Assembly: GCF_030819175.1 (NCBI RefSeq)
Contig: NZ_JAUTBJ010000002.1
Span: 1,994,001-2,058,000, forward strand
Reading direction: 5' to 3'
Source of the DNA: Sphingomonas sp. SORGH_AS_0879
GTDB taxonomy: Bacteria > Pseudomonadota > Alphaproteobacteria > Sphingomonadales > Sphingomonadaceae
Length of the DNA stretch: 64,000 nucleotides
Under the pieces are notes generated by a model, which did no database searches, was not told the DNA's origin, and saw nothing but the letters and a program-made list of their open reading frames with translations. Below, in pieces: positions 43,900 through 53,701 of this stretch. The first letter of the stretch is position 1. Each line of letters begins with the position of its first letter. The position numbers and the translations under genes were made by a program.

Positions 43900-45957
43900 A
43901 TGCGCTCTCTGCTGATCGCCGCACTCCTCACGACCGCCATTTCCCCCGCCATCGCCCAAACGAAGAACCCGGTCGACAAGGCCGCCGTCGGTCCGGTCAA
44001 GCCCAATGCCAAGAACGGCCCGGAGATCGGGGACTTCGGCTTCGACATGGCCGGTCGCGATACCGCGGTGAAGCCGGGCGACGACTTTTTCGATTATTCC
44101 AACGGCACCTGGTACAGGGCGACGACGATCCCCGCCGACCGCTCATCCTATGGCATGTTCCACGTCCTTCAGGACCGCTCGCTGGAGCAGACCCGCACCA
44201 TCCTGGATGACGCGGCAAAGCAGCCGGGGAACAAGGCCGGCGACTTCTATGCCAGCTTCATGGACGAGGCGGCGGTCAATGCGAAGGGTGTGACCCCGGT
44301 CAAGCCCTGGCTCGACCAGCTTCGCGCGACCAGGGATCGCGACGCGCTGGCGATCGAAATCGCCAAGCTTCAGCGGCAGGGCGTCGGTTCGCCCTTCGGT
44401 GTCTATATCGGCCAGGACGACAAGGCGCCCGACACCTATATTCCCAATTTCGGCCAGAGCGGCCTGGGCCTGCCTGATCGCGACTATTATCTGAAGGACG
44501 ACGCCAAGCTGGCGACGATCCGCACCGCCTATCAGGCCTATCTCGCCCGGATGCTGACGCTGGCGGGCGAACAGAATGCCGAGGCGCGCGCCGCCGCCGT
44601 GTTCAACTTCGAAAAGGCGCTGGCGAATGTCCACTGGACCCGGATCGAAAGCCGCGACGCGGACAAGACCTATAACAAGTGGCTGGCGGCGGACTTCACC
44701 GCCAAGGCGCCGGGCTTTCCCTGGGCGCGATATATGGAGACGCTGGGCGTCGCGGGCCGTCCGGCCTATCTGGTGTCGCAGCCCAGCGCGATCACCGGCG
44801 AGGCCAAGATTTACAGCGAAACGCCGCTGAACGTCCTTCAGGATTATGCGATGCTCAAGGTGCTGCGCAGCTATGCCAGCTATCTGTCGAGCGATTTCGA
44901 CAAGACCAACTTCGCCTTTTACGGCACCACCCTGTCGGGCACGCCGCAGCAGCAGGCCCGGTGGAAGCGCGGCGTGGGCCTGGTTTCCGAAGGGCTGGGC
45001 GAGGAAGTCGGCAAGCAATATGTCGCCAAATATTTCCCGCCGGAATCGAAGGCCGCCGCCGACGCGCTGGTCAAGAACCTGATCGCGGCGATGGGCGACC
45101 GGCTGCGCAATCTGGAATGGATGGCGCCCGAGACCAAGCAGAAGGCGCTGGCGAAGCTCGCCGCCTTCACCCCCAAGATCGGCTATCCCGACAAGTGGAA
45201 GGATTATTCCGCGCTGACCATCCAGCGCGGCGATCTGGTCGGCAATGTCGCCCGCGCCAATGCCTTCGAGTTCCAGCGTGACCTGAACAAGCTGGGCCAG
45301 CCGATCGATCGCGGCGAATGGTTCATGACGCCGATGACGATCAACGCCTATGCCAACCCGCCGATGAACGAGATCGTGTTCCCGGCGGCGATCCTCCAGC
45401 CGCCCTTCTTCGACCCGAAGGCCGATCCGGCGGTGAACTATGGCGGTATCGGCGCGGTGATCGGGCATGAGATCAGCCATCACTTCGACGATCAGGGCCG
45501 CAAATATGATGCGACCGGCAAGCTGACCGACTGGTGGACCGAGCAGGACGTGGCGCGGTTCAAGACCTTTACCGATGCGCTGGTGAAGCAATATGACGCG
45601 TACGAGCCGCTGCCCGGCCAGCATGTCCAGGGCGGCCTGACGCTGGGCGAGAATATCGCCGATCTGGCGGGGCTGACGGTGGCGCTCGATGCCTATCACA
45701 AGTCGCTGGGCGGCAAGCCCGCACCGGTGATCGACGGCACGACCGGCGACCAGCGCTTCTATTATGGCTGGGCGCAGGTGTGGCGGACCAAGTGGCGCGA
45801 ACCCGCGCTGCAACAGGCTCTGCTGTCCGATCCGCACTCGCCGGGGCATCAGCGGGTGCTGACGGTCCGCAACCTCGATCCCTGGTATGCCGCCTTCAAG
45901 GTCCAGCCGACCGACAAGATGGCGCTGACCCCCGAGCAACGCGTGCGGATCTGGTAA
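43900..45957 (+). CDS. Exported M13-family metalloendopeptidase (neprilysin-like)
   Basis: A 685-residue peptidase with a signal peptide (MRSLLIAALLTTAISPAIAQ). Zinc-site motifs are IGHEISHHFDDQG (HExxH) and LGENIADLAGL (third ligand Glu in ENIAD). The tail HSPGHQRVLTVRNLDPWYAAFKV is typical of the family, with the NPxF/Arg substrate residue region. It would cleave small peptides in the periplasm or outside. GGGAATTCCG lies before the ATG. Full length; a monocistronic gene ahead of cckA. Confidence 0.94.
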   Translation: MRSLLIAALLTTAISPAIAQTKNPVDKAAVGPVKPNAKNGPEIGDFGFDMAGRDTAVKPGDDFFDYSNGTWYRATTIPADRSSYGMFHVLQDRSLEQTRTILDDAAKQPGNKAGDFYASFMDEAAVNAKGVTPVKPWLDQLRATRDRDALAIEIAKLQRQGVGSPFGVYIGQDDKAPDTYIPNFGQSGLGLPDRDYYLKDDAKLATIRTAYQAYLARMLTLAGEQNAEARAAAVFNFEKALANVHWTRIESRDADKTYNKWLAADFTAKAPGFPWARYMETLGVAGRPAYLVSQPSAITGEAKIYSETPLNVLQDYAMLKVLRSYASYLSSDFDKTNFAFYGTTLSGTPQQQARWKRGVGLVSEGLGEEVGKQYVAKYFPPESKAAADALVKNLIAAMGDRLRNLEWMAPETKQKALAKLAAFTPKIGYPDKWKDYSALTIQRGDLVGNVARANAFEFQRDLNKLGQPIDRGEWFMTPMTINAYANPPMNEIVFPAAILQPPFFDPKADPAVNYGGIGAVIGHEISHHFDDQGRKYDATGKLTDWWTEQDVARFKTFTDALVKQYDAYEPLPGQHVQGGLTLGENIADLAGLTVALDAYHKSLGGKPAPVIDGTTGDQRFYYGWAQVWRTKWREPALQQALLSDPHSPGHQRVLTVRNLDPWYAAFKVQPTDKMALTPEQRVRIW

Positions 45958-46002
45958 AGTCCTGTCGGGAGACGCGTTCGGGCGCAGGATCGCGCTTGAC
46001 CC

Positions 46003-48438
46003 ATGCCGGGTCGCCGGATGAAGAGTTTCATCATGGCGATCGCGTCTCCCGAAAGATTTACCCCGGTCCGTATCGCGGGCCTCGTCTCGTTGGTGAGCGG
46101 GGTGGGGGCGGCGTCGCTGCTGTTCCTGGCGATCGGCAACTGGATCGTCGCGGCGGGATTTCTGGCCGCCGCGCTGCTCGCCTTCGGGCTGATCCTCGTC
46201 TGGCGCATCCTGACCCCCAGGGTCGAGCAGACGCGGCGGAGCGTCGACTGGGATTTCGCGCGGGTCGTTGCCGATGCCAGCCATGATGCGATCGCGGTGA
46301 CCGACCGGGCCGGGCGGCTGGTCTGCGCCAACGACGCCTATGCCTCGCTCTTCCCGATGATGCCGACGCCGCCCGGCGTGCCGCTGGATGCGCCCTCGGT
46401 CGAGGCGCTGGCCCAGGCGGGGCGGGCGGCGTGGCGCGACGGGCTGGGCCGGGCGGACCGGATCGCGGTGATGGGGACCGAATTGTCGGTGCTGGTGACG
46501 CGCGCGGGCGACGAGGCCGACTTGCTCGTCTGGCGTTTCGCGGTCGCGCAGGAACAGGATCTGGCCGAAACGGTCGAGCGGCTGATCGGCGGTATCCAGG
46601 GCGACCGGCTGGGCGCGGCGGGGATCATGGCGGCGCTGATCGCCCCCGATGGCCGGGTGCGTGCCGCCAACCGCGTGCTGTGCGCCCGCGCCATGGGCGG
46701 CGAGATGATGTCGATCGTCGGCCGCGACTTCGCGACCTTCCTGATGCACGATCCCGGCGGTCAGGTCCGCTTCGCTGCCGAACTCGGCAAGGGCGATGGG
46801 CGTCGCTTGCGCATCCTGCAAATCCCCTTCGTCGAGGGGGAGGGCGCGCCGATGCTGGTCGTGCTGCTCGACGAGGAGGAGCAGCTCGTGGCTCCCGCCG
46901 GGGCCAGTGCGGGCAGCCATGTGCGGGGGCTCGTCTCGCTGATGCCCTTCGGCATCGCCCTGGTCGATCGGGACGGGCGCTTCATCCAGATGAACTCCGC
47001 CTTCATGCGCGCCGCCGGGGTGAAGGGAACGACCCCGCCGCTCTATCCCGGCGATCTGGTGGTGCGCGAGGACAAGGCGGCGGTCGCCGATGCGATCCGG
47101 CGCTTCGCCGGGGGCGCGACCCACAGCGCCGACATGGCCGTCCGCCTGAAGGACCATCCCGAGGAGCCGGTGGCGCTGACCATCGCGGGCGCGCGGGGGC
47201 TGGGCGATGCGGCGGTGTTGCTGAGCCTCAAGGACAATTCGGAGGAGAGCCGCCTGAAGCGCGAAGTGGCGCAGGCGACCAAGATGCAGGCGGTCGGCCA
47301 GCTCGCGGGGGGCGTCGCGCACGACTTCAACAATATCCTGACCGCGATCATCGGGCATTGCGACCTGATGCTGATGCGCCATGCGCCCGGCGACAGCGAC
47401 TATGACGATATCCAGCAGATCCGCACCAATTCAAACCGTGCGGCCAGCCTGACGCGGCAGTTGCTGGCCTTCTCACGGCAACAGACGCTGCGCCCCCAGA
47501 TCCTGCAACTGCCCGATGTCGTCTCCGAGGTATCGAACCTGCTCAAGCGACTGCTTGGCGAGCGGGTGCGGCTGGATGTCACCCATGGCCGCAATCTGGG
47601 GCCGGTGCGCGCCGATCCGGGGCAGCTGGAGCAGGTCGTCGTCAATCTGGCGGTCAATGCGCGCGACGCGATCCTGGAGAACGAGCCGGCGGGCGGTGGC
47701 ATCCTGACCATCCAGACGCGGGCGGTGTCGATGGCGGATGCGCGCGCGCTGAACAACGACATCCTGCCCGCCGCCGATTACACCGCACTGATCATCAGCG
47801 ACAACGGGACGGGCATTCCGCCTGAAATCCTGCCCAAGATTTTCGAGCCCTTCTTCACCACGAAGGAACTGGGCAAGGGCACCGGGCTGGGCCTGTCGAC
47901 CGTCTATGGCATCATCAAACAGTCGGGCGGCTATATCTTCGCCGACTCGCCGCCGGGTGGGGGTGCGAAATTCTCGATATACCTGCCCGTCCATGCCGCG
48001 CCCGCCATGCCGACCGCCAAGGCGATCCCGGAAAAACCGGCGGCGCGCGCGACCACGCCATGGGGGTCGGGCACCATATTGCTGGTCGAGGATGAGGATA
48101 TGGTCCGCGCCGTCGCCGAGCGGGCCTTGTCGCGCCAGGGTTATACGGTGATCGCGGCGGAAAATGGCGAAGCGGCGCTGGAGATGCTCGACAAGCATGG
48201 CAAGCCCGACCTGCTGATCTCCGACGTGGTGATGCCGACGATGGACGGCCCGACCATGGTCGGCCTCGTCCGCAAACGCTATCCCGACCTCGCCGTGCTG
48301 TTCATGTCGGGCTATGCCGAGGAGCAGCTTCGCAAGTCGATCACGCTGCCCAATGTCGGCTTCCTGCCCAAGCCCTTCTCGGTCCAGCAACTGGCCGAGG
48401 CGACGCAGGCCGCGCTCTCGCGGGACGGCGGATCGTAA
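46003..48438 (+). CDS. cckA: Cell cycle hybrid histidine kinase CckA
   Basis: A hybrid kinase of 811 residues (ATGs at 46003, 46018 and 46033 are all possible; none has a strong ribosome site). Two membrane helices at about 24-68, PAS-like domains about 80-370, then the kinase core with the phosphorylated H440 (GGVAHDFNNILTAI), an N box (VVNLAVNARDAI) and G boxes (SDNGTGIPPE, GKGTGLGLSTV). A C-terminal receiver carries D741 (LISDVVMPTMDG). This matches CckA, which through ChpT controls CtrA in alphaproteobacteria. The full architecture fits, but ChpT and CtrA are not in the window. A receiver gene follows within 31 bases. Confidence 0.9.
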   Translation: MPGRRMKSFIMAIASPERFTPVRIAGLVSLVSGVGAASLLFLAIGNWIVAAGFLAAALLAFGLILVWRILTPRVEQTRRSVDWDFARVVADASHDAIAVTDRAGRLVCANDAYASLFPMMPTPPGVPLDAPSVEALAQAGRAAWRDGLGRADRIAVMGTELSVLVTRAGDEADLLVWRFAVAQEQDLAETVERLIGGIQGDRLGAAGIMAALIAPDGRVRAANRVLCARAMGGEMMSIVGRDFATFLMHDPGGQVRFAAELGKGDGRRLRILQIPFVEGEGAPMLVVLLDEEEQLVAPAGASAGSHVRGLVSLMPFGIALVDRDGRFIQMNSAFMRAAGVKGTTPPLYPGDLVVREDKAAVADAIRRFAGGATHSADMAVRLKDHPEEPVALTIAGARGLGDAAVLLSLKDNSEESRLKREVAQATKMQAVGQLAGGVAHDFNNILTAIIGHCDLMLMRHAPGDSDYDDIQQIRTNSNRAASLTRQLLAFSRQQTLRPQILQLPDVVSEVSNLLKRLLGERVRLDVTHGRNLGPVRADPGQLEQVVVNLAVNARDAILENEPAGGGILTIQTRAVSMADARALNNDILPAADYTALIISDNGTGIPPEILPKIFEPFFTTKELGKGTGLGLSTVYGIIKQSGGYIFADSPPGGGAKFSIYLPVHAAPAMPTAKAIPEKPAARATTPWGSGTILLVEDEDMVRAVAERALSRQGYTVIAAENGEAALEMLDKHGKPDLLISDVVMPTMDGPTMVGLVRKRYPDLAVLFMSGYAEEQLRKSITLPNVGFLPKPFSVQQLAEATQAALSRDGGS

Positions 48439-48469
48439 CAAGCGGCTGGCGGATGGCGCAAAGCATGAT

Positions 48470-48832
48470 ATGGCGGTGCCGATGACAGAGCCCGTGCAGA
48501 TCCTCATCGTCGAGGACGAACCCCTTATCGCCATGATGCTCGAGGATTTCCTGGACGTCCTCGACAAACAGGTCGCGGGCACCGTCGACAGCGTCGATGA
48601 CGCGCTGGCCCGGGTGGCTCAGGGCGGTATCGACGCGGCCATCCTCGACGTCAACCTGCGCGGCGGCCAGAAGAGCACCCCGGTCGCCGAAGCGTTGGCG
48701 GAACGCGGCGTACCCTTCGTCTTCGCCACCGGCGGATCGGATGAATCGGTCGACGAACGCTTTCGTGACCGCCCGCGCCTGCAAAAGCCGTTCACCATGG
48801 ACGGCGTGGCCAAGGCGCTGGGTTCCCTCTAA
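48470..48832 (+). CDS. Single-domain response regulator
   Basis: A stand-alone receiver domain of 120 residues (116 if the ATG at 48482 is used). It has the acidic pair near ILIVEDEPLIAMML, the phosphorylated D60 (AAILDVNLRGG), the conserved Thr region (FVFATGGSDES) and Lys (LQKPF). The DVNLRGG form is common among alphaproteobacterial single-domain regulators paired with HWE/HisKA_2 kinases. It lies 31 bases after cckA. An output partner is not visible. It ends directly before a family B palindrome. Confidence 0.88.
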   Translation: MAVPMTEPVQILIVEDEPLIAMMLEDFLDVLDKQVAGTVDSVDDALARVAQGGIDAAILDVNLRGGQKSTPVAEALAERGVPFVFATGGSDESVDERFRDRPRLQKPFTMDGVAKALGSL

Positions 48833-48833
48833 A

Positions 48834-48966
48834 AAATCCTCCCCATCATCGATGGGGAGGGGGACCGCCGCGAAGCGGTGGTGGAGGGGCGTCGCCACAA
48901 AGGGCTCCGCTGAGGAAGCCCCCTTTGCCAAACCTTCGGTCCGTTACCCCCTTGCCGGGGAGGACC
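48834..48966. repeat. Palindromic intergenic element, family B (second copy)
   Basis: Starts AAATCCTCCCC as at 37351, with the hairpin CCTCCCCATC-ATC-GATGGGGAGG (48838-48860), a CCGC/GCGG hairpin (about 48865-48880), and a long inverted repeat AAAGGG... / ...CCCTTT (48899-48927). It ends GGGGAGGA near 48957-48964. The left end sits against the response-regulator stop codon. Confidence 0.65.
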
Positions 48967-49031
48967 GCCGAAGCCCGTCACGATGAAATTTGCTTGCGTC
49001 AAAGGCCCGTCTCGCGACATAGGCCTGCGTC

Positions 49032-50757
49032 ATGACACGCCAATTCGACAAGTCCCGCCTGCCGTCCCGCCACGTTTCCGTGGGCCCGGAGCGTGCGCCG
49101 CACCGCAGCTATTATTATGCCATGGGTATCCAGGAAGAGGATATCGCCAAGCCCTTCGTCGCGCTGGCGAGTGCGGGCAACAATTCCGCGCCCTGCAACA
49201 CGACGCTGGATGCGCAGGCCGATGCCGCGCAGGGCGGGGTGATCCGGGGCGGCGGCATGCCGCGCCGCTTCAACACCATCACCGTGACCGACGGCATCGC
49301 CATGGGCCATCAGGGCATGAAGTCCTCGCTGGTCAGCCGCGAGGTCATCGCCGATTCGGTCGAACTGTCGGTGCGCGGCCATTGCTATGACGCGCTGGTC
49401 GGCTTTGCGGGGTGCGACAAGTCGCTGCCCGGCATGATGATGGCGATGCTGCGCCTGAACGTGCCGTCGATCTTCGTCTATGGCGGCTCGATCCTGCCCG
49501 GTCGGCATCAGGACCGACCGCGACGTTACCGTGGTCGACGTGTTCGAGGCGGTGGGCCAGCATGCGGCGGGCAATTGTCCGCTCCACGACCTGATCGCGC
49601 TGGAAAAGGTCGCCTGCCCCGGTCACGGCGCGTGCGGGGGCCAGTTCACCGCCAACACCATGGCGTGCGTCGGCGAGGCGATCGGCCTGTCGCTGCCCAA
49701 CAGCAACATGATGCCCGCGCCTTTCCTCGATCGCCACGGCATCGCCGAGGCGGCGGGCGAGCAGGTGATGGAGCTGGTCGCGCGCAACCTGCGCCCGCGT
49801 GACATCTGCACTCGCCAAGCCTTTGAAAACGCAGCGCGTGTCGTGGCGGCGACGGGGGGCTCGACCAATGCGGGGCTTCACCTGCCCGCGATGGCGAACG
49901 AGGCGGGAATCGACTTCGACCTGTTCGACGTGGCCGAGATCTTCAAGACCACCCCCTATATCGCCGACCTGAAGCCCGGTGGCCGCTATGTCGCCAAGGA
50001 CATGTACGAGGCGGGCGGCGTCTATATGCTGATGAAGACGCTGTTGGCAGGCGGCTTCCTGCACGGCGACTGCATGACTGTCACCGGCAAGACGCTGGCC
50101 GAGAATATCGACGAGATCACCTGGAACCCCGACCAGAAGGTCATCTATGACGTGAAGACGCCGCTGTCGCCGACCGGCGGCGTGGTGGGTCTTCGCGGCA
50201 GCCTCGCGCCCGAGGGGGCGATCGTGAAGGTGGCGGGCATGAAGCGCCTCCAGTTCGAGGGCGTCGCCCGCGTCTTCGATTGCGAGGAAGAGGCCTTCGC
50301 CGCCGTCGAGGCGCGCGACATCGCCGAGGGTTCGGTCATCATCATCCGCTATGAAGGGCCCAAGGGCGGCCCCGGCATGCGCGAGATGCTGTCGACCACC
50401 GCCGCGCTTTATGGACAGGGGCTGGGCGAGAAGGTCGCGCTCATCACCGATGGCCGTTTCTCGGGTGCCACGCGCGGCTTCTGCATCGGCCATGTCGGCC
50501 CCGAGGCGGCGGATTGCGGCCCGATCGCGCTGGTCGAGAATGGCGATCTCATCCGCATCGATGCCGAAGCCGGGACGATCGACCTGGAAGTCGAACCCTC
50601 GGTGCTGGACGAGCGCCGCGCCCGCTGGACCCCGCGCGTGAACGATTACCAGTCGGGCGTGTTGTGGCGCTATGCCCAGAATGTCGGCCCCGCGCATCAG
50701 GGCGCGGTTACCCATCCCGGCGCCAAGTGCGAGCGCCATGTCTATGCGGATATCTGA
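49032..50757 (+). pseudogene. ilvD: Dihydroxy-acid dehydratase interrupted by a 4-bp duplication
   Basis: IlvD makes alpha-keto acids for valine, leucine, isoleucine and pantothenate synthesis. The N-terminal part (49032 onward) runs normally to [11 protein letters not shown], then GACC is duplicated in tandem (49512-49515 and 49516-49519), shifting the frame; that frame ends at 49802 with nonsense. The correct reading continues in another frame ([19 protein letters not shown]) to the stop at 50757. Removing one GACC restores a 573-residue protein of normal length. The iron-sulfur Cys residues are C55 (NSAPCNTT), C128 (FAGCDKSLPGM) and the later HGACGG. This is a disabling mutation or a sequence error. 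No second copy is seen here. Confidence 0.9.
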
Positions 50758-51121
50758 TCCCCGCTGGCTGGCCGGTGCCCTGACGCTGGCCGGCTGTTCG
50801 GGTGGGCAGGGGGCGGAGCAGTCCGACACCCCTGCCGCTGCCGAAAAACCCGGCCTGCCGATCGATTGCGCGCTGGCGGGGGCTCAGGCCTTTCGCCGCG
50901 ACTGCACGGTCGAGCAGTCCGCGGCGGGGGCGGGCGTGATCCTGACGCTGCGCCATGCCGATGGCGGCTTCCGGCGGCTGCGGGTGACGCAGGACGGGCA
51001 CGGCGTCGCCAGTGCCGACGGCGCACTGCCCGCCCAGGTCGCCCTTGCGGGCGGCGATCAGATCGAGGTTCGGGTCGGCGACGACCGATACCGCCTGCCC
51101 GCGACGGTCGGCACACGATGA
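50744..51121 (+). CDS. Small lipoprotein (125 aa)
   Basis: A leader from ATG 50744 with lipobox LAGC ([18 protein letters not shown], Cys18). A short mature domain of about 105 residues follows, with [13 protein letters not shown] (likely disulfide) and [14 protein letters not shown], a beta-like small domain. It overlaps the ilvD 3' end by 14 bases and the next start by 4, so it is in one transcript with both. No function known. An upstream in-frame ATG at 50672 would fall inside ilvD and is less likely. Confidence 0.72.
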   Translation: MRISDPRWLAGALTLAGCSGGQGAEQSDTPAAAEKPGLPIDCALAGAQAFRRDCTVEQSAAGAGVILTLRHADGGFRRLRVTQDGHGVASADGALPAQVALAGGDQIEVRVGDDRYRLPATVGTR

Positions 51122-52500
51122 TCCCGATCGATGGCGCGCCTGTCCTGACCGCTGCACAGATGCGCGCGGCGGAAGGCCAGGCCATGGCCGGGGGCGTATC
51201 CGAGGCGGAACTGATGCAGCGCGCCGCGGAAGGAATCGCCCGCGCGGTCGCGCTGCTGGCGGCGGGGCGTGAGACGCTGATCTTGTGCGGTCTCGGAAAT
51301 AATGGCGGCGACGGCTATATCGCGGCGGCGGCGTTGCGGCGGCAAGGCTTGAGTGTCCGTATCGCAGCGCCAGGCGAGCCGCGCAGCGACGGCGCGCGTC
51401 GTGCCAGGGCGGCCTGGAACGGTACCGTCGAAGCCATGGCCGATGCCGAACCCGCGCCCGTGCTGGTGGACGCGGTGTTCGGGACCGGCCTTTCGCGCGC
51501 TCCCGATGCGGCGGTTCAGGCGGCCTTGCGCCGATTGGCGTCGGCGGCGTGGCTGCGCATCGCGGTCGATCTGCCGAGCGGGATAGCCAGCGACGATGGC
51601 ACGCCGTTGGGCAATGTGCCGGGCTTCGACGTGACGCTGGCGCTGGGCGCGGTCAAACCCTCTCATCTGCTCCAACCCGCCGCCGCGCTGATGGGGCAGG
51701 TCCGGTTGATCGAGATCGGCGTCGCGGCAGATACGAAAATCCGCGTGATGAAGCGGCCCGATCTGCCTCAGCCCGACGCCACGTCGCATAAATATAGTCG
51801 CGGGATGGTCGCGATCGTGGGGGGCAGCATGTCGGGCGCATCCGAGCTGGCGGCGATGGCGGCATTGCGCGCCGGGGCGGGCTATGTCCTGCATCTGTCG
51901 TCCGATCCGCCGAGTGGCTCGGCGCGTCCGCATGCCGTCGTCCGCCGGGCCTATGCCCCCGATGCGCTGGGCGAGGATCGGATCGGTGCGGTGGTGATCG
52001 GCCCCGGGCTGGGCCGGGATGAGGGTGCACGGGATCGGCTGGAAACTGCGCTGGCGAGCGGACGGCCTCTGGTGATCGACGGCGATGCGCTGCGGCTGGT
52101 CGATATCGAGACGCTGCACCGGCATGACGGCCCCAAAATCCTTACCCCCCATGGCGGTGAGTTCGCGCATCTGTTCGGCGAGATGCCCGAGGGCAAGCTG
52201 GCTGCCACCCTGCGCGCCGCCGAGCGCAGCGGGGCGGTCGTCGTCCATAAGGGCGCCGATACCGTCATCGCCGCCCCCGATGGTCGCGCGATCCTCTGCC
52301 CCGAGGCGAGCCCCTGGCTATCGACCGCCGGGACCGGCGATGTGCTGGCCGGGGCGGTCGGCGCGATGCTGGCGGCGGGGATGGAGCCGTTCGCGGCGGC
52401 GGAGGCGGGGGTGTGGCTCCATGCGCAGGCGGCGCGGGCCTGCGGTGCCGCTTTCATCGCGGACGACTTGGCAGAAGCGCTTTCCGCCGTCAGAGGCTGA
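51118..52500 (+). CDS. nnr: Bifunctional NAD(P)HX epimerase / ADP-dependent dehydratase
   Basis: A 460-residue metabolite-repair enzyme restoring hydrated NAD(P)H. The N-terminal epimerase domain (about 1-210) includes MQRAAEGIA, ILCGLGNNGGDGYIAA and VDLPSGI. The C-terminal dehydratase domain has KYSRGMVAIVGG, VIGPGLGRDEGAR, TPHGGEFAHLFG and the ATP-binding motif STAGTGDVLAGAVG. The fused form is standard in bacteria. The start at 51118 overlaps the lipoprotein stop (ATGA). The next gene follows after 4 bases. Confidence 0.93.
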   Translation: MIPIDGAPVLTAAQMRAAEGQAMAGGVSEAELMQRAAEGIARAVALLAAGRETLILCGLGNNGGDGYIAAAALRRQGLSVRIAAPGEPRSDGARRARAAWNGTVEAMADAEPAPVLVDAVFGTGLSRAPDAAVQAALRRLASAAWLRIAVDLPSGIASDDGTPLGNVPGFDVTLALGAVKPSHLLQPAAALMGQVRLIEIGVAADTKIRVMKRPDLPQPDATSHKYSRGMVAIVGGSMSGASELAAMAALRAGAGYVLHLSSDPPSGSARPHAVVRRAYAPDALGEDRIGAVVIGPGLGRDEGARDRLETALASGRPLVIDGDALRLVDIETLHRHDGPKILTPHGGEFAHLFGEMPEGKLAATLRAAERSGAVVVHKGADTVIAAPDGRAILCPEASPWLSTAGTGDVLAGAVGAMLAAGMEPFAAAEAGVWLHAQAARACGAAFIADDLAEALSAVRG

Positions 52501-52504
52501 TCGC

Positions 52505-53701
52505 ATGAACGATATCATCATCCGCGTCGCCGCCCGAGGCGACGGCGTGACCGAAAATGGGCGACATGCCGCTTTTGCCGCGCCCGGCGATACCCTGTCG
52601 GCGGACGGCGCGGTCATTCCCGGCCCGCATCACCAGACGCCGCCTTGCAGCCATTTCCCCCGCTGCGGCGGATGTCAGCTTCAGCATCTGGACGACGAAA
52701 GCTATGCGGGCTTCGTCACCGACCGCATCGCTGCCGCGCTGGACGCGCAAGGGTTGACCGCGCCGCTTCGCCCCGCGCATCTCTCCCCGCCGCGCAGTCG
52801 CAGGCGCGCGACGCTGCATGCCGAGGCCAAGGGGGGGCGCGTGCTGATTGGCTTTTCCGAGGAGAAGAGCCACGCGATCGTCGATATCGCCGAATGCCAT
52901 ATTCTCGATCCCCAACTGTTCGCGCTGGTCGCACCCTTGCGGGGGTTGTTGCAGCGTCTGGGGTTCAAGCGGCGGGGTGATGTTCATCTGGCGCTGGCGG
53001 ATCAGGGCGCGGACGTGCTCGTCACCAATTTCTCGCCCGATGGGCTGGAAGCGGCGGAGACGATCATCGGCTTTTGCGAGCGGCACGGCGTCGCGCGCTT
53101 CTCGGTCGATGACGGGCTGGGTGCGGAGACGCGGTGGGAGCCGGAGCCGGTGACCATCACCCTGGGCGGAGTCGCCGTTCCCCTTCCGCCCGGTGCGTTC
53201 CTTCAGGCGACGCCGGATGGCGAGGCGGCCTTGGTCGCCGCCGTGCGCGAAGCGGTGGGCCAGCCACGCACCACCGCCGATCTGTTCGCGGGGCTGGGCA
53301 CATTCGCGCTCGCGCTGCCGGGCAAGGTCTATGCGGCGGAGGGCGCGCGCGACGCGATCCTGTCGCTGAAGGGGGCGGCCAATGCGCAGCACCGCCCGGT
53401 CTTCGCCGAGCATCGCGACCTGTATCGTCGCCCGCTCACCAAGGCGGAGTTGGACCGGTTCGACGCGATCGTCCTCGACCCGCCGCGTGCGGGGGCGCGG
53501 GATCAGGTGGATGCGCTGGCCAGCGCCGATGTCCGCGCTGTCGCCTATGTCTCGTGCAACCCGGCGAGCTTCGCCCGCGATGCCAAGGCGATGGTCGATC
53601 AGGGCTGGCAACTGCAATGGGTGCAGCCGGTGGGGCAGTTCCGCTGGTCGACCCATGTCGAACTGGCGGCCAGCTTCGTGCGTCAGCCCGCGTCCGGGTA
53701 A
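52505..53701 (+). CDS. Class I SAM-dependent RNA uridine-C5 methyltransferase (RlmD/TrmA type)
   Basis: A 398-residue enzyme of the RumA/TrmA/RlmD family methylating uridine at C5 in rRNA or tRNA. The N-terminal iron-sulfur Cys cluster is [12 protein letters not shown] plus ECHI. The SAM domain begins [15 protein letters not shown]. Catalytic residues are DPPRAG and the nucleophile Cys in [13 protein letters not shown]. The TRAM domain is reduced, with [12 protein letters not shown] at the N-terminus. Its exact rRNA/tRNA target cannot be fixed without comparison. The 3' end overlaps truA by 19 bases, convergently. Confidence 0.9.
   Translation: MNDIIIRVAARGDGVTENGRHAAFAAPGDTLSADGAVIPGPHHQTPPCSHFPRCGGCQLQHLDDESYAGFVTDRIAAALDAQGLTAPLRPAHLSPPRSRRRATLHAEAKGGRVLIGFSEEKSHAIVDIAECHILDPQLFALVAPLRGLLQRLGFKRRGDVHLALADQGADVLVTNFSPDGLEAAETIIGFCERHGVARFSVDDGLGAETRWEPEPVTITLGGVAVPLPPGAFLQATPDGEAALVAAVREAVGQPRTTADLFAGLGTFALALPGKVYAAEGARDAILSLKGAANAQHRPVFAEHRDLYRRPLTKAELDRFDAIVLDPPRAGARDQVDALASADVRAVAYVSCNPASFARDAKAMVDQGWQLQWVQPVGQFRWSTHVELAASFVRQPASG

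Noticed and set aside
44143..47382. 1079-codon minus-strand frame across the M13 peptidase and cckA
   Set aside because: Antisense shadow. HExxH of the peptidase and the CckA kinase motifs are on the plus strand.
49480..49802. Two separate overlapping genes instead of one broken ilvD
   Set aside because: The two frames join exactly into one normal IlvD when a duplicated GACC is removed. Neither half alone is a known protein.
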